DNA from: an uncultured Methanomethylovorans sp.
GTDB taxonomy: Archaea > Halobacteriota > Methanosarcinia > Methanosarcinales > Methanosarcinaceae
Reading direction: 5' to 3'
DNA length: 64,000 nucleotides
Assembly: GCA_937968035.1 (NCBI GenBank)
Contig: CALBTS010000588.1
Coordinates: 1-64,000 of the forward strand
Position numbers and translations under genes: made by a program. Every line of letters starts with the position of its first letter. The first letter of the stretch is position 1. The notes under the pieces were generated by a model. It ran no database searches, was not told the DNA's origin, and worked only from the letters and a program-made list of their open reading frames with translations. Below are positions 28,601 to 36,811 of the stretch, piece by piece.

Positions 28601-30518
28601 CAAAATATACGCAATACGCGAAGATGTGCGAGCCCTTGACAACCAGTGTACCTGGACAATGACACCCTCCTACGAGGCAGATCTGGAAGCACTCAGGTTA
28701 AAGATCGAAGACCTGGAGAAATACACGGAAGACCACAAGTGGGCACTTGCATGGAGTTCAGGAGCAGCAACACCAGACAGAGCAGACGCTGGCATATATT
28801 CCACAGCACAATACGCCATAAAAGGTGCAAAAGAAGACTACGATGCATTCCTAAAGAAAGAAGACTGCAAAAGCATGGGAGGATCATCGGGTACAACTCC
28901 TTCATCCCTGGAAGACCTGAAATACGAAGTCTCAGACCGAGTTTCAGATATGAAGGACTTCTACTTCCAAGCAAATTCATTCTGTACCAGCGGAGATACA
29001 GAAGGACTAAAGAAAGCAATAGAAGATTACAAAGGTATGCTCAACAGCCTGATAGCCTTCAACGCAAAACACACCAAAGAACTTGCAACTGGAGACGGAT
29101 GGCTTGAAGGAAAAATGAAAGTTGCAAATGGATACCTGGCAGAACTCGAAGCATGTCTCAACGGAGAAGGTACAACAATCAACGCCGAGGACCTGAAATG
29201 GAAATTGAATGATTACAGAGACGAACTGAACGACCAGTACTGGTACTGTGACGACCTCTGCAAAGCTGGCGACAGTGGCCTGGAAGCCGCACTTGAAGAT
29301 TTCAAGGACCTGGTAGATGAACTACAGGCAATAGCAGACGAAATGGCTGCTGATATCGAAGCTCTTGGATACACAGGACTTGTCGAAAAATCAATTGAAA
29401 GAGCAAGAGGCCAGATCGGATTACTGTCAGCCTGCACAGGCACTGGCAGTGGAGGATATACGTCAGGTGACATTCGATCACGTGTAGACGACCTAGTTAA
29501 GAACATGGAAACTATCAGTTACAAGTGCTGGGAACTCAGAGACAAGGGAATGGTTGACACTCTGAACGAACTACTTGTAACCTATGAATCAATGATCTCC
29601 GAACTACAGTCCATCGCAACCGACAATGCTGATGACGTAGCAGCAATTGGATACACAGATTATGTAGATCAACAGCTTGGAATTCACAATGCATCGTACA
29701 AACTATACTCAGAAGGCACCTACCTCCCAGGTGACTCCTATGAATCAAATAACAGCCTAGCAGATATCATAGACTCTGATATAGGAAGACTAAATGGATA
29801 TTACTGGGACTGCGTGACATTCAAGAAAGCAGGCGACACTACGAATTTCAACGAATCAATGACCTCATACGAAGAGATACTTGAACACCTGAAAGAGATT
29901 CTATCGTCCCAGGCATCTGAGGTAGAAGCAATTGGATATACTTATGAGATAAACCAAGCCATTAAAGAGCATACCTCAAAGATCAACTCACTGAACACCA
30001 GCACCCCCAGCGGTAGCGGTGGTTCCTCCAGTGGATCGAGCAGTAGCGGATCTAAGGATGACTCCGGCACAAGCGGCGGATATTACACCAACGAAACCTA
30101 CGATTCTGCAATGTCGTTGATGGACAAAATCGAATCATCAAGCAGTCAGGGATGGGAACTGTGCAAAAGCGGCAAAAAGAGCGCACTGCAGCAGACACTT
30201 AAAACATACACTGCAAACCTTAATAGCTTAAAGAAGCTATACAGTAACCACAAAGCAGAGTTGGACGCAGCAGGTATATCTGATTGGGTATCAAACGATA
30301 TCACATATCACACAGGTGACCTGCAGAAACTAACCAATTGCGCATCATCTTCCTCATCCGGCGGATCAACGACACCGACAGAAGACCCAACGGAGGAACC
30401 GACCGATACAGGTACAAGCGGCGACGTGATAGATGAAATAGATCAGTATCTATCAGAAATGGACGACCTGTACTATCAGGGCCTTGATGCAGCGAACACA
30501 ACAGACTACAGTGTGTGA
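22611..30518 (+). CDS. giant PEGA/Ig-like/coiled-coil repeat protein
   Basis: 2635 residues, the largest gene here. In order: an N-terminal beta domain; three PEGA domains (about 103-312, each with SSPTGAxVYIDG and GxxxVxxxxxGY); a mix of Ig-like domains (openings such as LTLTVSPTSARAGTTIKFAG) with further PEGA domains near 550 and 970; a hydrophobic stretch near 1085-1140; a long helical region to about 1960 with a short Pro/Val linker and another hydrophobic segment (KAWMLWAAYEITYLLL); then about five copies of an 85-residue helical repeat (about 2130-2600) ending partway through a sixth. No signal peptide. It could combine tape-measure and adhesin-like roles in the tail. It ends at TGA inside a leader copy, and the repeats continue in the next gene. 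Confidence 0.75.
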   Translation: MTIRSTTINLLQTKEIGDLKIRYLAGVGTNRATVTLTFSDGKSEPAVLTLNQKYTVSHANGILSSLGLTSKPTYGITLREVQMNGTWRYIKVEVDDGRTVTQYGAIRFVTSPTGAKVYIDGHLRPGKTPCTQSHIKVGTHDIKLEYNGAVYNTKVTVNEYNNNDNPVPVSYNFANQPGSIYVVSSPGGAYVSIDGVRQTGTTPRVFNNIKTGSRRVRIELSGMAAQEQVVNVASGKQTNVAFTFKTTGQIVCTSSPTGADIYLDGILQKAKTPATITGVRYGKHTVEFRRAGYQSKSVSVTVPGGGSVTASTTLIQAILTTKLTIAPSVSSVAEGTQMKFTGRLLTTDNKPIAGARILFYKDTTINTQLKNSGTVIQATTDKFGNYTVIWNADNSNLFATTTHYFYATYAGVSGGYKSCRSDNCKVTITPQANQPTKITLTVSPTSARAGTTIKFAGVVRHATKNTPIPGAKLKFYWVRTGWPDSPLKDNNVEITATTNNLGQFTATWMAQDLDGQPDTDSYGFKAVVQKTPIYGTSESKPPVYVSISPGTGSFECVTTPSGATVLIDGKQQSGVTPRTYTGISVGKHSIEFRLQGYQNYSIPVATIATNGAKTTVSAKLIATIKDTVLTLNSPGASTTVGTRLPLTGTLRDSTGKPVPNVTIEFYKQNSSVLLDKPLMNENVALKATTNSTGLFTASWVAADMNLTGTASHKIYAKFAGNSLYKADNSNILDIAVNPKIAATTVLQLKASTSAALVDTPVVLSGTLRAANGQAVPNATIRFYDQTYPVAETTLKNGSAQLTATTNSLGAFSVQWNAKMMLPLVSSDPLNIVAKYAGSVDFKAATSNEILLTVSSKEAVTPTLSLTVSPSTVEVDGTVTMSGYLLDPVQNKGIANAKVSLLDKDDVLNLTNDTLATLTTDSRGNFTYQWKAAHETWMNSSKSTIEVYARFDGTQEYRKTTSNVRVVTIQTVGKAVLFDSSPVGANVDIDGTPAKDIFGPRTVTPLSVRIKDGNHTAKFYFTAQNSPGSEYESPITVQFNVSASGVTVNGTKTNGSVTAMWESESVCTKLGIPLTNCTNNPIIFMLDLVIPLRSITKILTGKDVDGKPATAGKLDYTCAALFFLPVGKVTSIFGKLGLKASSKGSAIAEAVTKNPRLADVLNDALFFNRVGAMTDSQIDEFMSMISKIRKKSATLAELDEISDLLAKVPATEVSMDVLNAMKTQLLKVFPDQQAARVLELMRRTVPTTEYGKEIAEQFGEFIAGTAVPSVDDMARLMDYANTNPDDMITLMRNLGKAQVDVVIKKLKLLGPTGDTTSTFLNVAADVVFKDNQLISDRLFHNYGTVSNFVSSLGKFHRAALNDATIQKYAVYLPVYLKRLSETQYDALYRLEPTVAQGVAEDIIRMFNNVAYTGYKPAEVVKSGLDKACAHIISKPELLRTATSKIQNVLDATQSMAKEITNVADTSTITTATEILEDGLNVIRSADSTVSYSALGNTFEAFTKASRFKYSAAKTAATSIADISKSALDEMVELPTNKGQLVSKYSGFTPEAISARVAGVLDDIPASASNAGSMVKEGMDEILASLHSAAEALRKGGIFVDESTLQKASTTTKKILSAADNIVSPTTPSGPIVTPIKSVLDNLFGELNKFSKVEQQGSLAVLNNIIDALDEASKMVTSGGTKLTTFMEFRHSYVLSRFADEMAELATSQKTAKAVQGIADDIVDNMDEMISFLKSKGITIKDAGSVKSPILKDIFKKLDDVDVPTTPKVPDIPTVPDVPTVPKPPEAVSDFVKNAVDFFNKLEMGYSLKISRGTIDEIIERTISDPGDMIKVVDEISVSRVMDNLMRYGNDGKFLSTYIRTIKGITAHQTQLGEYYQPFVAATGKAAKRLLQEGGDYKQLDTMWDAMFDGFGAMKKFDEILGTKYYRELYLTVNQLGATSPKAWMNVLTNNLITRYLKRLTPKTAGGKAWMLWAAYEITYLLLKTAGIAPGDQKYTVKDKIYAIREDVRALDNQCTWTMTPSYEADLEALRLKIEDLEKYTEDHKWALAWSSGAATPDRADAGIYSTAQYAIKGAKEDYDAFLKKEDCKSMGGSSGTTPSSLEDLKYEVSDRVSDMKDFYFQANSFCTSGDTEGLKKAIEDYKGMLNSLIAFNAKHTKELATGDGWLEGKMKVANGYLAELEACLNGEGTTINAEDLKWKLNDYRDELNDQYWYCDDLCKAGDSGLEAALEDFKDLVDELQAIADEMAADIEALGYTGLVEKSIERARGQIGLLSACTGTGSGGYTSGDIRSRVDDLVKNMETISYKCWELRDKGMVDTLNELLVTYESMISELQSIATDNADDVAAIGYTDYVDQQLGIHNASYKLYSEGTYLPGDSYESNNSLADIIDSDIGRLNGYYWDCVTFKKAGDTTNFNESMTSYEEILEHLKEILSSQASEVEAIGYTYEINQAIKEHTSKINSLNTSTPSGSGGSSSGSSSSGSKDDSGTSGGYYTNETYDSAMSLMDKIESSSSQGWELCKSGKKSALQQTLKTYTANLNSLKKLYSNHKAELDAAGISDWVSNDITYHTGDLQKLTNCASSSSSGGSTTPTEDPTEEPTDTGTSGDVIDEIDQYLSEMDDLYYQGLDAANTTDYSV

Positions 30519-33400
30519 AACAGGTGTGTGTAACCTTGACAAAAATAAGATCAAGCATATTAGACGATCTCAGAGAGATAGACAGACTAATACTCGATGC
30601 AGGTGAAGATCTGGCGACAATCATCGCCAGATACGAGGAAATGCTTGCAGCATTCAAAGCAAAAGTAAATGCAAACAAAACACGCATTGCAGACGCAGGA
30701 TATAATGAGATAGTACAAGCTGCAATAGCCGTACATGAATACCGGATTGCTGAACTAAAGAAAAAGCAGTCCGGCACAGTATCAGTTGAAGACGTATCAT
30801 ACCTAATAAGCCAGTATACAAGCCAGCTCGACTCATACGCATATTTAGGAAAACAGCTATGCACAGACGGGTACATAGATGAACTGTCAACACTGCTCCC
30901 AAAATACAAAGCTATACTGGCTGCACTGGTGACACTGAACAGCACATCACGAGATTCGATCGAAGCTGCAGGATACGGCTCAATAGTTACAGGAGCTATA
31001 GAACTTCATACACTGGAACTCAAAACGCTAGGCTCGTGTATTCCCTCTGCCATAAACATACCAGAAACAGGAATCATCCCAGGTGTAAGGGTAGATGCAA
31101 CAGTAGATGGAGACACACTCACAGTAGTTATCCCAAACGAATACCTGGAAAGCGGTGCTGAATCAAAAATAAATATCAGGTTGGCTGGATGCAATGCACC
31201 AGAAAAACCAGATGGAACAACACAAGCAGGCAACTCTGTGGTGGAATACACAACAGATAACTATAGCAGTTTCATGTATGTAGAAAAGAAATACTACAGT
31301 GAAGCAACGATGAAACTCGGCTTACTGGTGGGCGGAAAAATGGTCACACTTAAAGTAAACCCAAGCAGACCATACGATTCTTATAACCGCCTTGTAGCCG
31401 TAATTGAAACAGCAGATGGAACAGTAGCAAATGAGGAAATGCTAAAAGCTGGACTATGCGCATATTTCCACAGATCTGAATGGACTGACTACCGCGACCC
31501 GGTAAACCATGATCAATACATTCAACTTGAATCATCTGCAAAAGCAGGAAAGCTCGGATTTTGGGCTTCGGCAACAGGATCAGTTGAAACGGGTCAGTGC
31601 ATCATTACAGCCACAAGGCCCACCGCAACCGGTGGTGCTGTTTCTTCCTCAGCACTTGTCTACGTTGACGGAACCTACATGGGAATGACATCTACCACAT
31701 ATCCATACACACTACCAGTTGGACCGCATACTATCCGCGCAGTGAGCAGCCAGTATGGGTCCGGTACAAAAGAAGTAGAGATTACTGCAAATTGTATGAT
31801 CACTGCAAACATTGCAGTTGGCTCTTCATCATCTGGCGGTGAAAATGAATCGGAAGAGACTGGATTTGTTACATTCCAAGCACTCAGAAAAAGCTCAACA
31901 GGAGATTACCTTGGTACAACAGCAGAAGTGTGGGAAGGTGGAAAATACAAATTTATAGTACAGTCAACAAAAGACAACGTACAAACCAGCACCGGAGACC
32001 ACACTTACGTATTCAAAAAGGATGGTTACGAGAACGAAGAGGTTACTGTAACAGTAGAAAAAAACGAATCAGCGATAGCAAAAGCAATCCTCACAGAAAG
32101 TGACCAAGAATCTGAAACCGATCCAAGCACCGTGGGAACAGTAGATTTCATTTCAACACCAACTGGTGCTAAGATCTACCTGGGTGAGAACTATATAGGG
32201 CTCACCAAAAAGCTAAACCACCAACTTGCACCCGGTATTTATTATGTGTGGATAAAAAAAGCAGGATGTACCGACTACACAGAACAGCTAGTGGTTGAAG
32301 CTGGTAAAAAAGCCATTGTGGATGCACAGATGGTCACAGGCACAGGAAGCGAAGAAACCCCTGGAACAACAACTGAAACAGGATTACTCGATTTTATATC
32401 CAATCCCTCTGGAGCATACATATATGTGGACAATATCTACATCGGAATGACCAAAAAAGTAGGCTACAAAGTATCAGCTGGGACTCATCTAATCTCGATC
32501 CGTAAAAACGGATACAATGAACACGAGGATACTGTGGAAGTAGTGGCTGGCGAAAGACTGCCGATCGAAATCACACTTACAAAATCAGACACTGGTGAGA
32601 CAGAAGAAGAAGAGAAAGAAGAAGAGTCCTATAACATCCCAGCTGGGGGTATAAACTGGGTAACCTATCCAGAACAAAGCTACCCCATATCCTCATATTC
32701 AGGCACAGGCTACACCCCAACGACAGAGCAACCAGCTCTCACCAGCACTTCGAGCACATCCATACCAGAAGAAACCCCTGCGGATACGTTGCCAGTCCAG
32801 ATTATAGTAATGCAGGAAACCCCAGACACTGAAAAACTGGGGGACCAGTTCAAAGAATTGCGGAAATTCTACAAAAAATACTGTGATACAGAGCTTTCTT
32901 TCAGTGCAACAAAGCATGCACCCATAGATCCCGACAAAGACGATGACAACAAAGACGTTTTTGATGACATTGATCTCATAGAAGACCAGATAGACCTCGA
33001 CAAAGTGCAGGATGAACAGGGAATAGTCATGTTATTGTGGGTTCCAACCGGAAAAAGCGCAGCATACGATGGCACAGTATTGTCCAGGGACGAACTTCTG
33101 AACGGATCTGTTGTATGTTCAATGCCCCTAGACGGCTCGGAGAATCCGTTTAGCGAGGAAATTGAAGGGAAAGATAAGGATACCTTGGGGTTAACCACAC
33201 AGGGGTCACTGACAATGGCTATTTGCCTTTCAAACGCACTCCTAGAGTGGTATAACAGTGACCATGAAGCAGAAGATGGGGACGAACTGCCAGAACTCGA
33301 CAAAGTATACTGCGGATACGACGAAGATGAGAAGGCAAGACCACACGCAAAGTGCATAAAGAAATGGCTGCAGGAATATAACGAGAAAGTGGGTGAGTAA
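30515..33400 (+). CDS. repeat protein with thermonuclease and PEGA domains
   Basis: Up to 961 residues. It begins with two more copies of the helical repeat from the preceding giant protein, then a staphylococcal-nuclease-like domain (about 190-350): DGDTL, RLAGCNAPE, SYNRLVAVI and NEEMLKAGLCAYFH cover the calcium and catalytic positions. PEGA domains follow (about 370-430, 545-610, 625-695) and an acidic C-terminal domain without known family. The start is uncertain: GTG at 30515 overlaps the previous stop, while TTG at 30536 follows GTG-TAA of the leader. A nuclease in a virion or surface protein could trim DNA during entry. Confidence 0.75.
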   Translation: MKQVCVTLTKIRSSILDDLREIDRLILDAGEDLATIIARYEEMLAAFKAKVNANKTRIADAGYNEIVQAAIAVHEYRIAELKKKQSGTVSVEDVSYLISQYTSQLDSYAYLGKQLCTDGYIDELSTLLPKYKAILAALVTLNSTSRDSIEAAGYGSIVTGAIELHTLELKTLGSCIPSAINIPETGIIPGVRVDATVDGDTLTVVIPNEYLESGAESKINIRLAGCNAPEKPDGTTQAGNSVVEYTTDNYSSFMYVEKKYYSEATMKLGLLVGGKMVTLKVNPSRPYDSYNRLVAVIETADGTVANEEMLKAGLCAYFHRSEWTDYRDPVNHDQYIQLESSAKAGKLGFWASATGSVETGQCIITATRPTATGGAVSSSALVYVDGTYMGMTSTTYPYTLPVGPHTIRAVSSQYGSGTKEVEITANCMITANIAVGSSSSGGENESEETGFVTFQALRKSSTGDYLGTTAEVWEGGKYKFIVQSTKDNVQTSTGDHTYVFKKDGYENEEVTVTVEKNESAIAKAILTESDQESETDPSTVGTVDFISTPTGAKIYLGENYIGLTKKLNHQLAPGIYYVWIKKAGCTDYTEQLVVEAGKKAIVDAQMVTGTGSEETPGTTTETGLLDFISNPSGAYIYVDNIYIGMTKKVGYKVSAGTHLISIRKNGYNEHEDTVEVVAGERLPIEITLTKSDTGETEEEEKEEESYNIPAGGINWVTYPEQSYPISSYSGTGYTPTTEQPALTSTSSTSIPEETPADTLPVQIIVMQETPDTEKLGDQFKELRKFYKKYCDTELSFSATKHAPIDPDKDDDNKDVFDDIDLIEDQIDLDKVQDEQGIVMLLWVPTGKSAAYDGTVLSRDELLNGSVVCSMPLDGSENPFSEEIEGKDKDTLGLTTQGSLTMAICLSNALLEWYNSDHEAEDGDELPELDKVYCGYDEDEKARPHAKCIKKWLQEYNEKVGE

Positions 33401-33538
33401 ATGGGCCCAAAACTACCAGAAAAGATCCAAATGGATATATGGGAAGACTCCCGCCATTGCACAATAGGCCAAATAAGAAAGAAATATGGAATATCCCACC
33501 CAACAGCAAGAAAATACATGAATCCAAAATACATGTAA
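33401..33538 (+). CDS. 45-residue helix-turn-helix protein
   Basis: Starts directly after the previous stop (TAA-ATG). The 45 residues include TIGQIRKKYGISHPTARKY, a compact helix-turn-helix of the Hin/transposase type. Alone it is too small for a recombinase, so it is more likely a small DNA-binding regulator or adaptor. It resembles the C-terminal part of the 91-residue protein at 60364 in style. Confidence 0.6.
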   Translation: MGPKLPEKIQMDIWEDSRHCTIGQIRKKYGISHPTARKYMNPKYM

Positions 33539-33629
33539 ATCCATATTTCTATTTTTTTATATACCAATCACCCAGAACACCGATTTTTTAATAAACCCCG
33601 CACGCTCAATCGCCAATTGAGGTGTAAAA
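33539..33629 (+). promoter_or_regulatory. T-rich terminator and two TATA boxes before the protease gene
   Basis: A T-run (atttttttatatacc, about 33549-33563) can end the upstream transcript and also reads as a TATA box. A second box (attttttaataaacc) lies near 33583, about 30 bases before the leader gaggtgtaaaa at 33619-33629. Confidence 0.5.
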
Positions 33630-34697
33630 ATTCCAGTAGAAGATCCTTTAGCAACTAATCCAGACCTGGAAGAGACAGCACCTGATCTATCCCCAACAGA
33701 ACCCGGTGAACCCAAAGAGTTTGTCGTAACGGAACCACTGAAAATAACAGGAAACTATACCCTGATTATCCAGCCAGCTGATGACGTTGCAGAACAGACA
33801 CCAGAAGACGTAGGTGAAACCGGAACCGAAGGAATGCCAGAAGACGAATTCGGTATGACTGGCGATTCTAAAGGATTCAGGCGTGGATTTTTCAGCGATT
33901 CTATCTCCGTAAAACTGGATACAGCAACATCTGAGAGAACTCCCGGTGGATATACAAAATTCCCAGGGGTTGTCATAGCACGTGCAATGGTACAAACATA
34001 CCAGGACGCAGATGGATCCTATAAACAGGTTCTCAAAGCTCCAAATGCACTGCAGGCAATGATTGAGTACGGCGAACTACGTCCAGTAACCGACGAACAT
34101 CCCAAAGATGGGGTAGTGATGGACAGGGACGATACTCGTGGATACATCGAAAACCTGCTGTACAATGACGGTGAAGTGAGCGCAGACGTAGTAATAAAAT
34201 GTCCACACCTGCTGCAGAAAATCAATGATGGAAAGAACGAAGTTTCCATTGGATTCTATGCAACAACGATCAACAAAGCAGGAATGTACAACGATTCCCC
34301 GTATCAGCAGATACAGGAAAGAATCTGGCTTGATCACGTAGCAATTGTCTCACGCGGACGCTGTTCACTAAAACACGGTTGCGGAATCACAGACAACGTA
34401 AAGCAGAAAGTGATCGTGGTAAGAAAGGATTCAGCGGTAAAGACCACTGCAACCAAGAAACCGATCAAGCAGACAGACAGTGCAACTGACAATCACGAGA
34501 AAGCCCGCATACTTGGTGAAATCAACATCGTAACAGACTCCGAAATACCAGATATATTAATGGGACTGAGCCTGGACCAAGTCAAAGCAGTGAGAAACCT
34601 CGTGAAAAGGACAAAAGGACCAACACTGAACATGGACAGCACCAGCGTATCCGCAAAGGAAAGAGTGGATAATGCTTATGCAAGAGCGTTCAAGTGA
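33630..34697 (+). CDS. prohead protease/scaffold-like protein, DUF2213 type
   Basis: Matures the capsid by cleaving scaffold or capsid precursors. The core (about residues 75-255) shows the DUF2213 pattern: KFPGVVIARAMVQ, then VTDEHPKDGVV, TRGYIENLLYNDGEVSADV, NGKNEVSIGFYA and IWLDHVAIVSRGRC. An Asp/Glu-rich N-terminus and a helical C-terminus are usual. No ATG, GTG or TTG occurs in frame between the stop at 33618 and the ATG at 33834, but GAGGTG followed by TAAAA precedes an ATT at 33630, and the upstream residues look like normal protein, so I use ATT. If that is wrong the start is 33834. Confidence 0.72.
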   Translation: MPVEDPLATNPDLEETAPDLSPTEPGEPKEFVVTEPLKITGNYTLIIQPADDVAEQTPEDVGETGTEGMPEDEFGMTGDSKGFRRGFFSDSISVKLDTATSERTPGGYTKFPGVVIARAMVQTYQDADGSYKQVLKAPNALQAMIEYGELRPVTDEHPKDGVVMDRDDTRGYIENLLYNDGEVSADVVIKCPHLLQKINDGKNEVSIGFYATTINKAGMYNDSPYQQIQERIWLDHVAIVSRGRCSLKHGCGITDNVKQKVIVVRKDSAVKTTATKKPIKQTDSATDNHEKARILGEINIVTDSEIPDILMGLSLDQVKAVRNLVKRTKGPTLNMDSTSVSAKERVDNAYARAFK

Positions 34698-34722
34698 ACA
34701 AACCAAGCGTGTGTGAAAATAT

Positions 34723-35388
34723 ATGATACCAGTAAGACAGGATGGTAAAACAGTCGGCGACTTTGTTGCCGGTGCAAGAACCGCTTACGGCGCAGTTGTC
34801 GTAAGAACGGCAGCAGAGACTGCAAAAGGTGCAGCCGGTTCTGCAACAGGAATACTCGGCGTTGCATGCGACAGGCAGCAGCCAGGAGCAACACCAGGAT
34901 TCTACGAACAGTATGATCTAATGGATATCCAGATAGACGGAATTGCAATGTTCTGGCTCCTGGGTGGACTGACAATACAGAGTGGAAATTACTTCAAAGT
35001 AGGTACACTCGGAGCAGGTACTGAAAACCTGGGTATAATCATACCAGAGCCCTCTACACCTAACGCGAGAACAGTAGCCTCTATAGGAAGGGTAGTCGGC
35101 GGTGCAACATACGGCGATGTCGGAAACGCTGGATATGACCAGGTATTAGTGGCAAATGCTGCGATTGGTGACACTACACTGACACTCGACGCTGGCAAGA
35201 TGACAGCACTCGGTCTCGTGGCCGGAGATTACATCGCAATAGGCGACACCGACAGTGCAGAGATCAACATCGTAGAATCTGTGACATCAACGACAATCAC
35301 GGTGCAGAACCCACTGACAGCAGCATTCACAACCGCTGCAACCGCAACAGTATACAAACTCACTCAGGTCAAAGGAGTGTTCATTTAA
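34723..35388 (+). CDS. probable capsid cement/decoration protein
   Basis: 221 residues, Ala/Gly/Thr-rich and beta-type, located between the protease and the major capsid candidate, the usual place for a head decoration protein of the DUF2190 kind. The second half (LVANAAIGDTTLTLDAGK, VAGDYIAIGD) resembles a small beta-barrel seen in such proteins. The ATG follows GTG-TGA and six bases. The stop overlaps the next start (TAATG). Confidence 0.6.
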   Translation: MIPVRQDGKTVGDFVAGARTAYGAVVVRTAAETAKGAAGSATGILGVACDRQQPGATPGFYEQYDLMDIQIDGIAMFWLLGGLTIQSGNYFKVGTLGAGTENLGIIIPEPSTPNARTVASIGRVVGGATYGDVGNAGYDQVLVANAAIGDTTLTLDAGKMTALGLVAGDYIAIGDTDSAEINIVESVTSTTITVQNPLTAAFTTAATATVYKLTQVKGVFI

Positions 35389-36269
35389 TGATACAGGGAG
35401 ACGCTGACGTACTTTTCCCAGAACATATCTCCGTATGGAGCCATGTGATGGAAAACTATGTCGAAAAATACAAAGACAACATGACTTCCAGAAACGTCCT
35501 TGAACAGAGGAATCTCGGAAACAGCAACGACATCGATATTGTTACCAACTACGACAGAACTGGTCCCGGAGCACAGATAGTCGCCAAAGGATCCGCACCC
35601 GAAAAGAACTCGGTCAAGTCCAACAACACCACTCACAACATGTACCAGCTTGCCACGAGCTTCGACATCAACGCAAAAGACATGAAGCTGGACCCCAAGC
35701 TCAAATCCAGACTGATCGACATCTGCATGAGGGATATCCACAGGCTAGAAGACACTTTCGCCCTGTATGGATCCAGCAAGCTAAACGTAAAAGGTATCAT
35801 AGACGCTGCAGATGCAAACAAAAATGGATCCATCACCTCTTCAACGAACCACGGCTCCTGGGATGGCCTCGATACAACCATTGACATTTACGCTGATGTA
35901 AACGATGCCATTGCACTCATGGACGATGAGTTTGAGCCAGCATACATGGTAGGTACAAAGAAGGCCCTCAACAAGCTCAACAACATGAACTCTGAAAGAG
36001 TCCAGTTCTACAAAGAGGTAGCAGAGCTGTTCGGTGTCAAGAACGACCGTGACAAGAGCTGGATATGGAAGACCAAAGCACTGACCTCCGATGACTATGT
36101 GTACATTGTGCCAAAGGATTTCATGGCTGCAGAATATGTAGTCAGTGAAAACCCAAGGATCGTACCATACGGCCTGTACCCTGGTGAGAACTACCACTTC
36201 GAGATCATCAGCTGGTCTGCACCGGAAGTACACAACAACGAAGCATTCGTAAAGATCCAGATTACTTAA
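35388..36269 (+). CDS. major capsid protein candidate
   Basis: 293 residues, placed directly after protease and cement genes in the order typical of tailed viruses. N-terminal helices (FPEHISVWSHVMENYVEKYK) are followed by mixed alpha/beta segments and a C-terminal part with AEYVVSENPRIVPYGLYPGE ending in beta strands, compatible with an HK97-like fold of the encapsulin-related type. I cannot assign a named family. Its codon use looks more GC-rich at third positions than its neighbours, as expected for a highly expressed gene. Confidence 0.68.
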   Translation: MIQGDADVLFPEHISVWSHVMENYVEKYKDNMTSRNVLEQRNLGNSNDIDIVTNYDRTGPGAQIVAKGSAPEKNSVKSNNTTHNMYQLATSFDINAKDMKLDPKLKSRLIDICMRDIHRLEDTFALYGSSKLNVKGIIDAADANKNGSITSSTNHGSWDGLDTTIDIYADVNDAIALMDDEFEPAYMVGTKKALNKLNNMNSERVQFYKEVAELFGVKNDRDKSWIWKTKALTSDDYVYIVPKDFMAAEYVVSENPRIVPYGLYPGENYHFEIISWSAPEVHNNEAFVKIQIT

Positions 36270-36303
36270 TCTGGATTCAATACTTTTTTAGGCGGTAGAT
36301 AAG

Positions 36304-36534
36304 ATGGCAGTTGATATACAGGGTGCCATGACTCTTTTCGGCATTGTAATTGGAGCAATGGGTACTCTTTTGGGATTAGTAGCACGGATGAACTACAAAA
36401 AACTCGAAGAAGCAGTAGCACAAATAGAAGAAGCAATGTCCCCAGACTCAATCGGTGGAGAAGAGGTGACTCCTACAGAAGCGATCCGCATTTTCGGCAC
36501 AATAGCAGAGGTCCTGAAAAATGTCAGGAGATGA
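36304..36534 (+). CDS. small N-terminally anchored membrane protein
   Basis: 76 residues with one membrane segment near the N-terminus (LFGIVIGAMGTLLGLVA) and a helical charged tail. It overlaps the next gene by 14 bases. The two small membrane proteins after the capsid gene are in the position of lysis or holin genes, which is an inference from order. Confidence 0.6.
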   Translation: MAVDIQGAMTLFGIVIGAMGTLLGLVARMNYKKLEEAVAQIEEAMSPDSIGGEEVTPTEAIRIFGTIAEVLKNVRR

Positions 36535-36712
36535 AGAATCCTGTGAAATATGCGACAATGCCGGTCTGTTCATGTACAAAGTTGACGGTCTGATGAAAGC
36601 AGTCGGTGAACTACAAAAAGATGTAAGATCACTGAACGACAACATCAAAAATGGTGCAATAGGTGCATGTGCGTTGCTAATAGCAGCAATACTGGCATAC
36701 ATCTTTAAATGA
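36521..36712 (+). CDS. small C-terminally anchored membrane protein, XhlA-like
   Basis: 63 residues: CEIC near the N-terminus, a coiled-coil segment (about 20-45), and a C-terminal membrane segment (IGACALLIAAILAYIF). The coiled coil followed by a terminal membrane span is the layout of XhlA/hemolysin-type phage proteins that assist holins. Whether it acts in lysis of an archaeal host is not shown. Confidence 0.6.
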   Translation: MSGDEESCEICDNAGLFMYKVDGLMKAVGELQKDVRSLNDNIKNGAIGACALLIAAILAYIFK

Positions 36713-36718
36713 AACATG

Positions 36719-36748
36719 CAGCCAGCAAATGGCTGCAGCTCTTTTTTA
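36719..36748 (+). terminator. terminator of the structural operon
   Basis: GCAGCCA-gcaaa-TGGCTGC is a perfect 7-bp stem seven bases after the stop at 36712, followed by agctc and TTTTTT. It closes the late gene block. Confidence 0.7.
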
Positions 36749-36775
36749 ATAAAAATCTTCCACTAATGAGACAAC

Positions 36776-36795
36776 ACCATCGCATCCGCGGGGGG
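36776..36795 (+). repeat. dispersed GC-rich element inside an inverted repeat
   Basis: ACCATCGCATCCGCGGGGGG, flanked by GACAAC and GTTGTC, so the element forms the loop of a 6-bp stem. It is the second clearly non-coding copy and lies in the structured region between late and early genes. Confidence 0.55.
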
Positions 36796-36811
36796 TTGTC
36801 CCTTAATGTAA

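Noticed and set aside
33401-33538. Site-specific recombinase fragment
   Set aside because: Only a helix-turn-helix of 45 residues; no catalytic domain nearby, so it is called a small DNA-binding protein.
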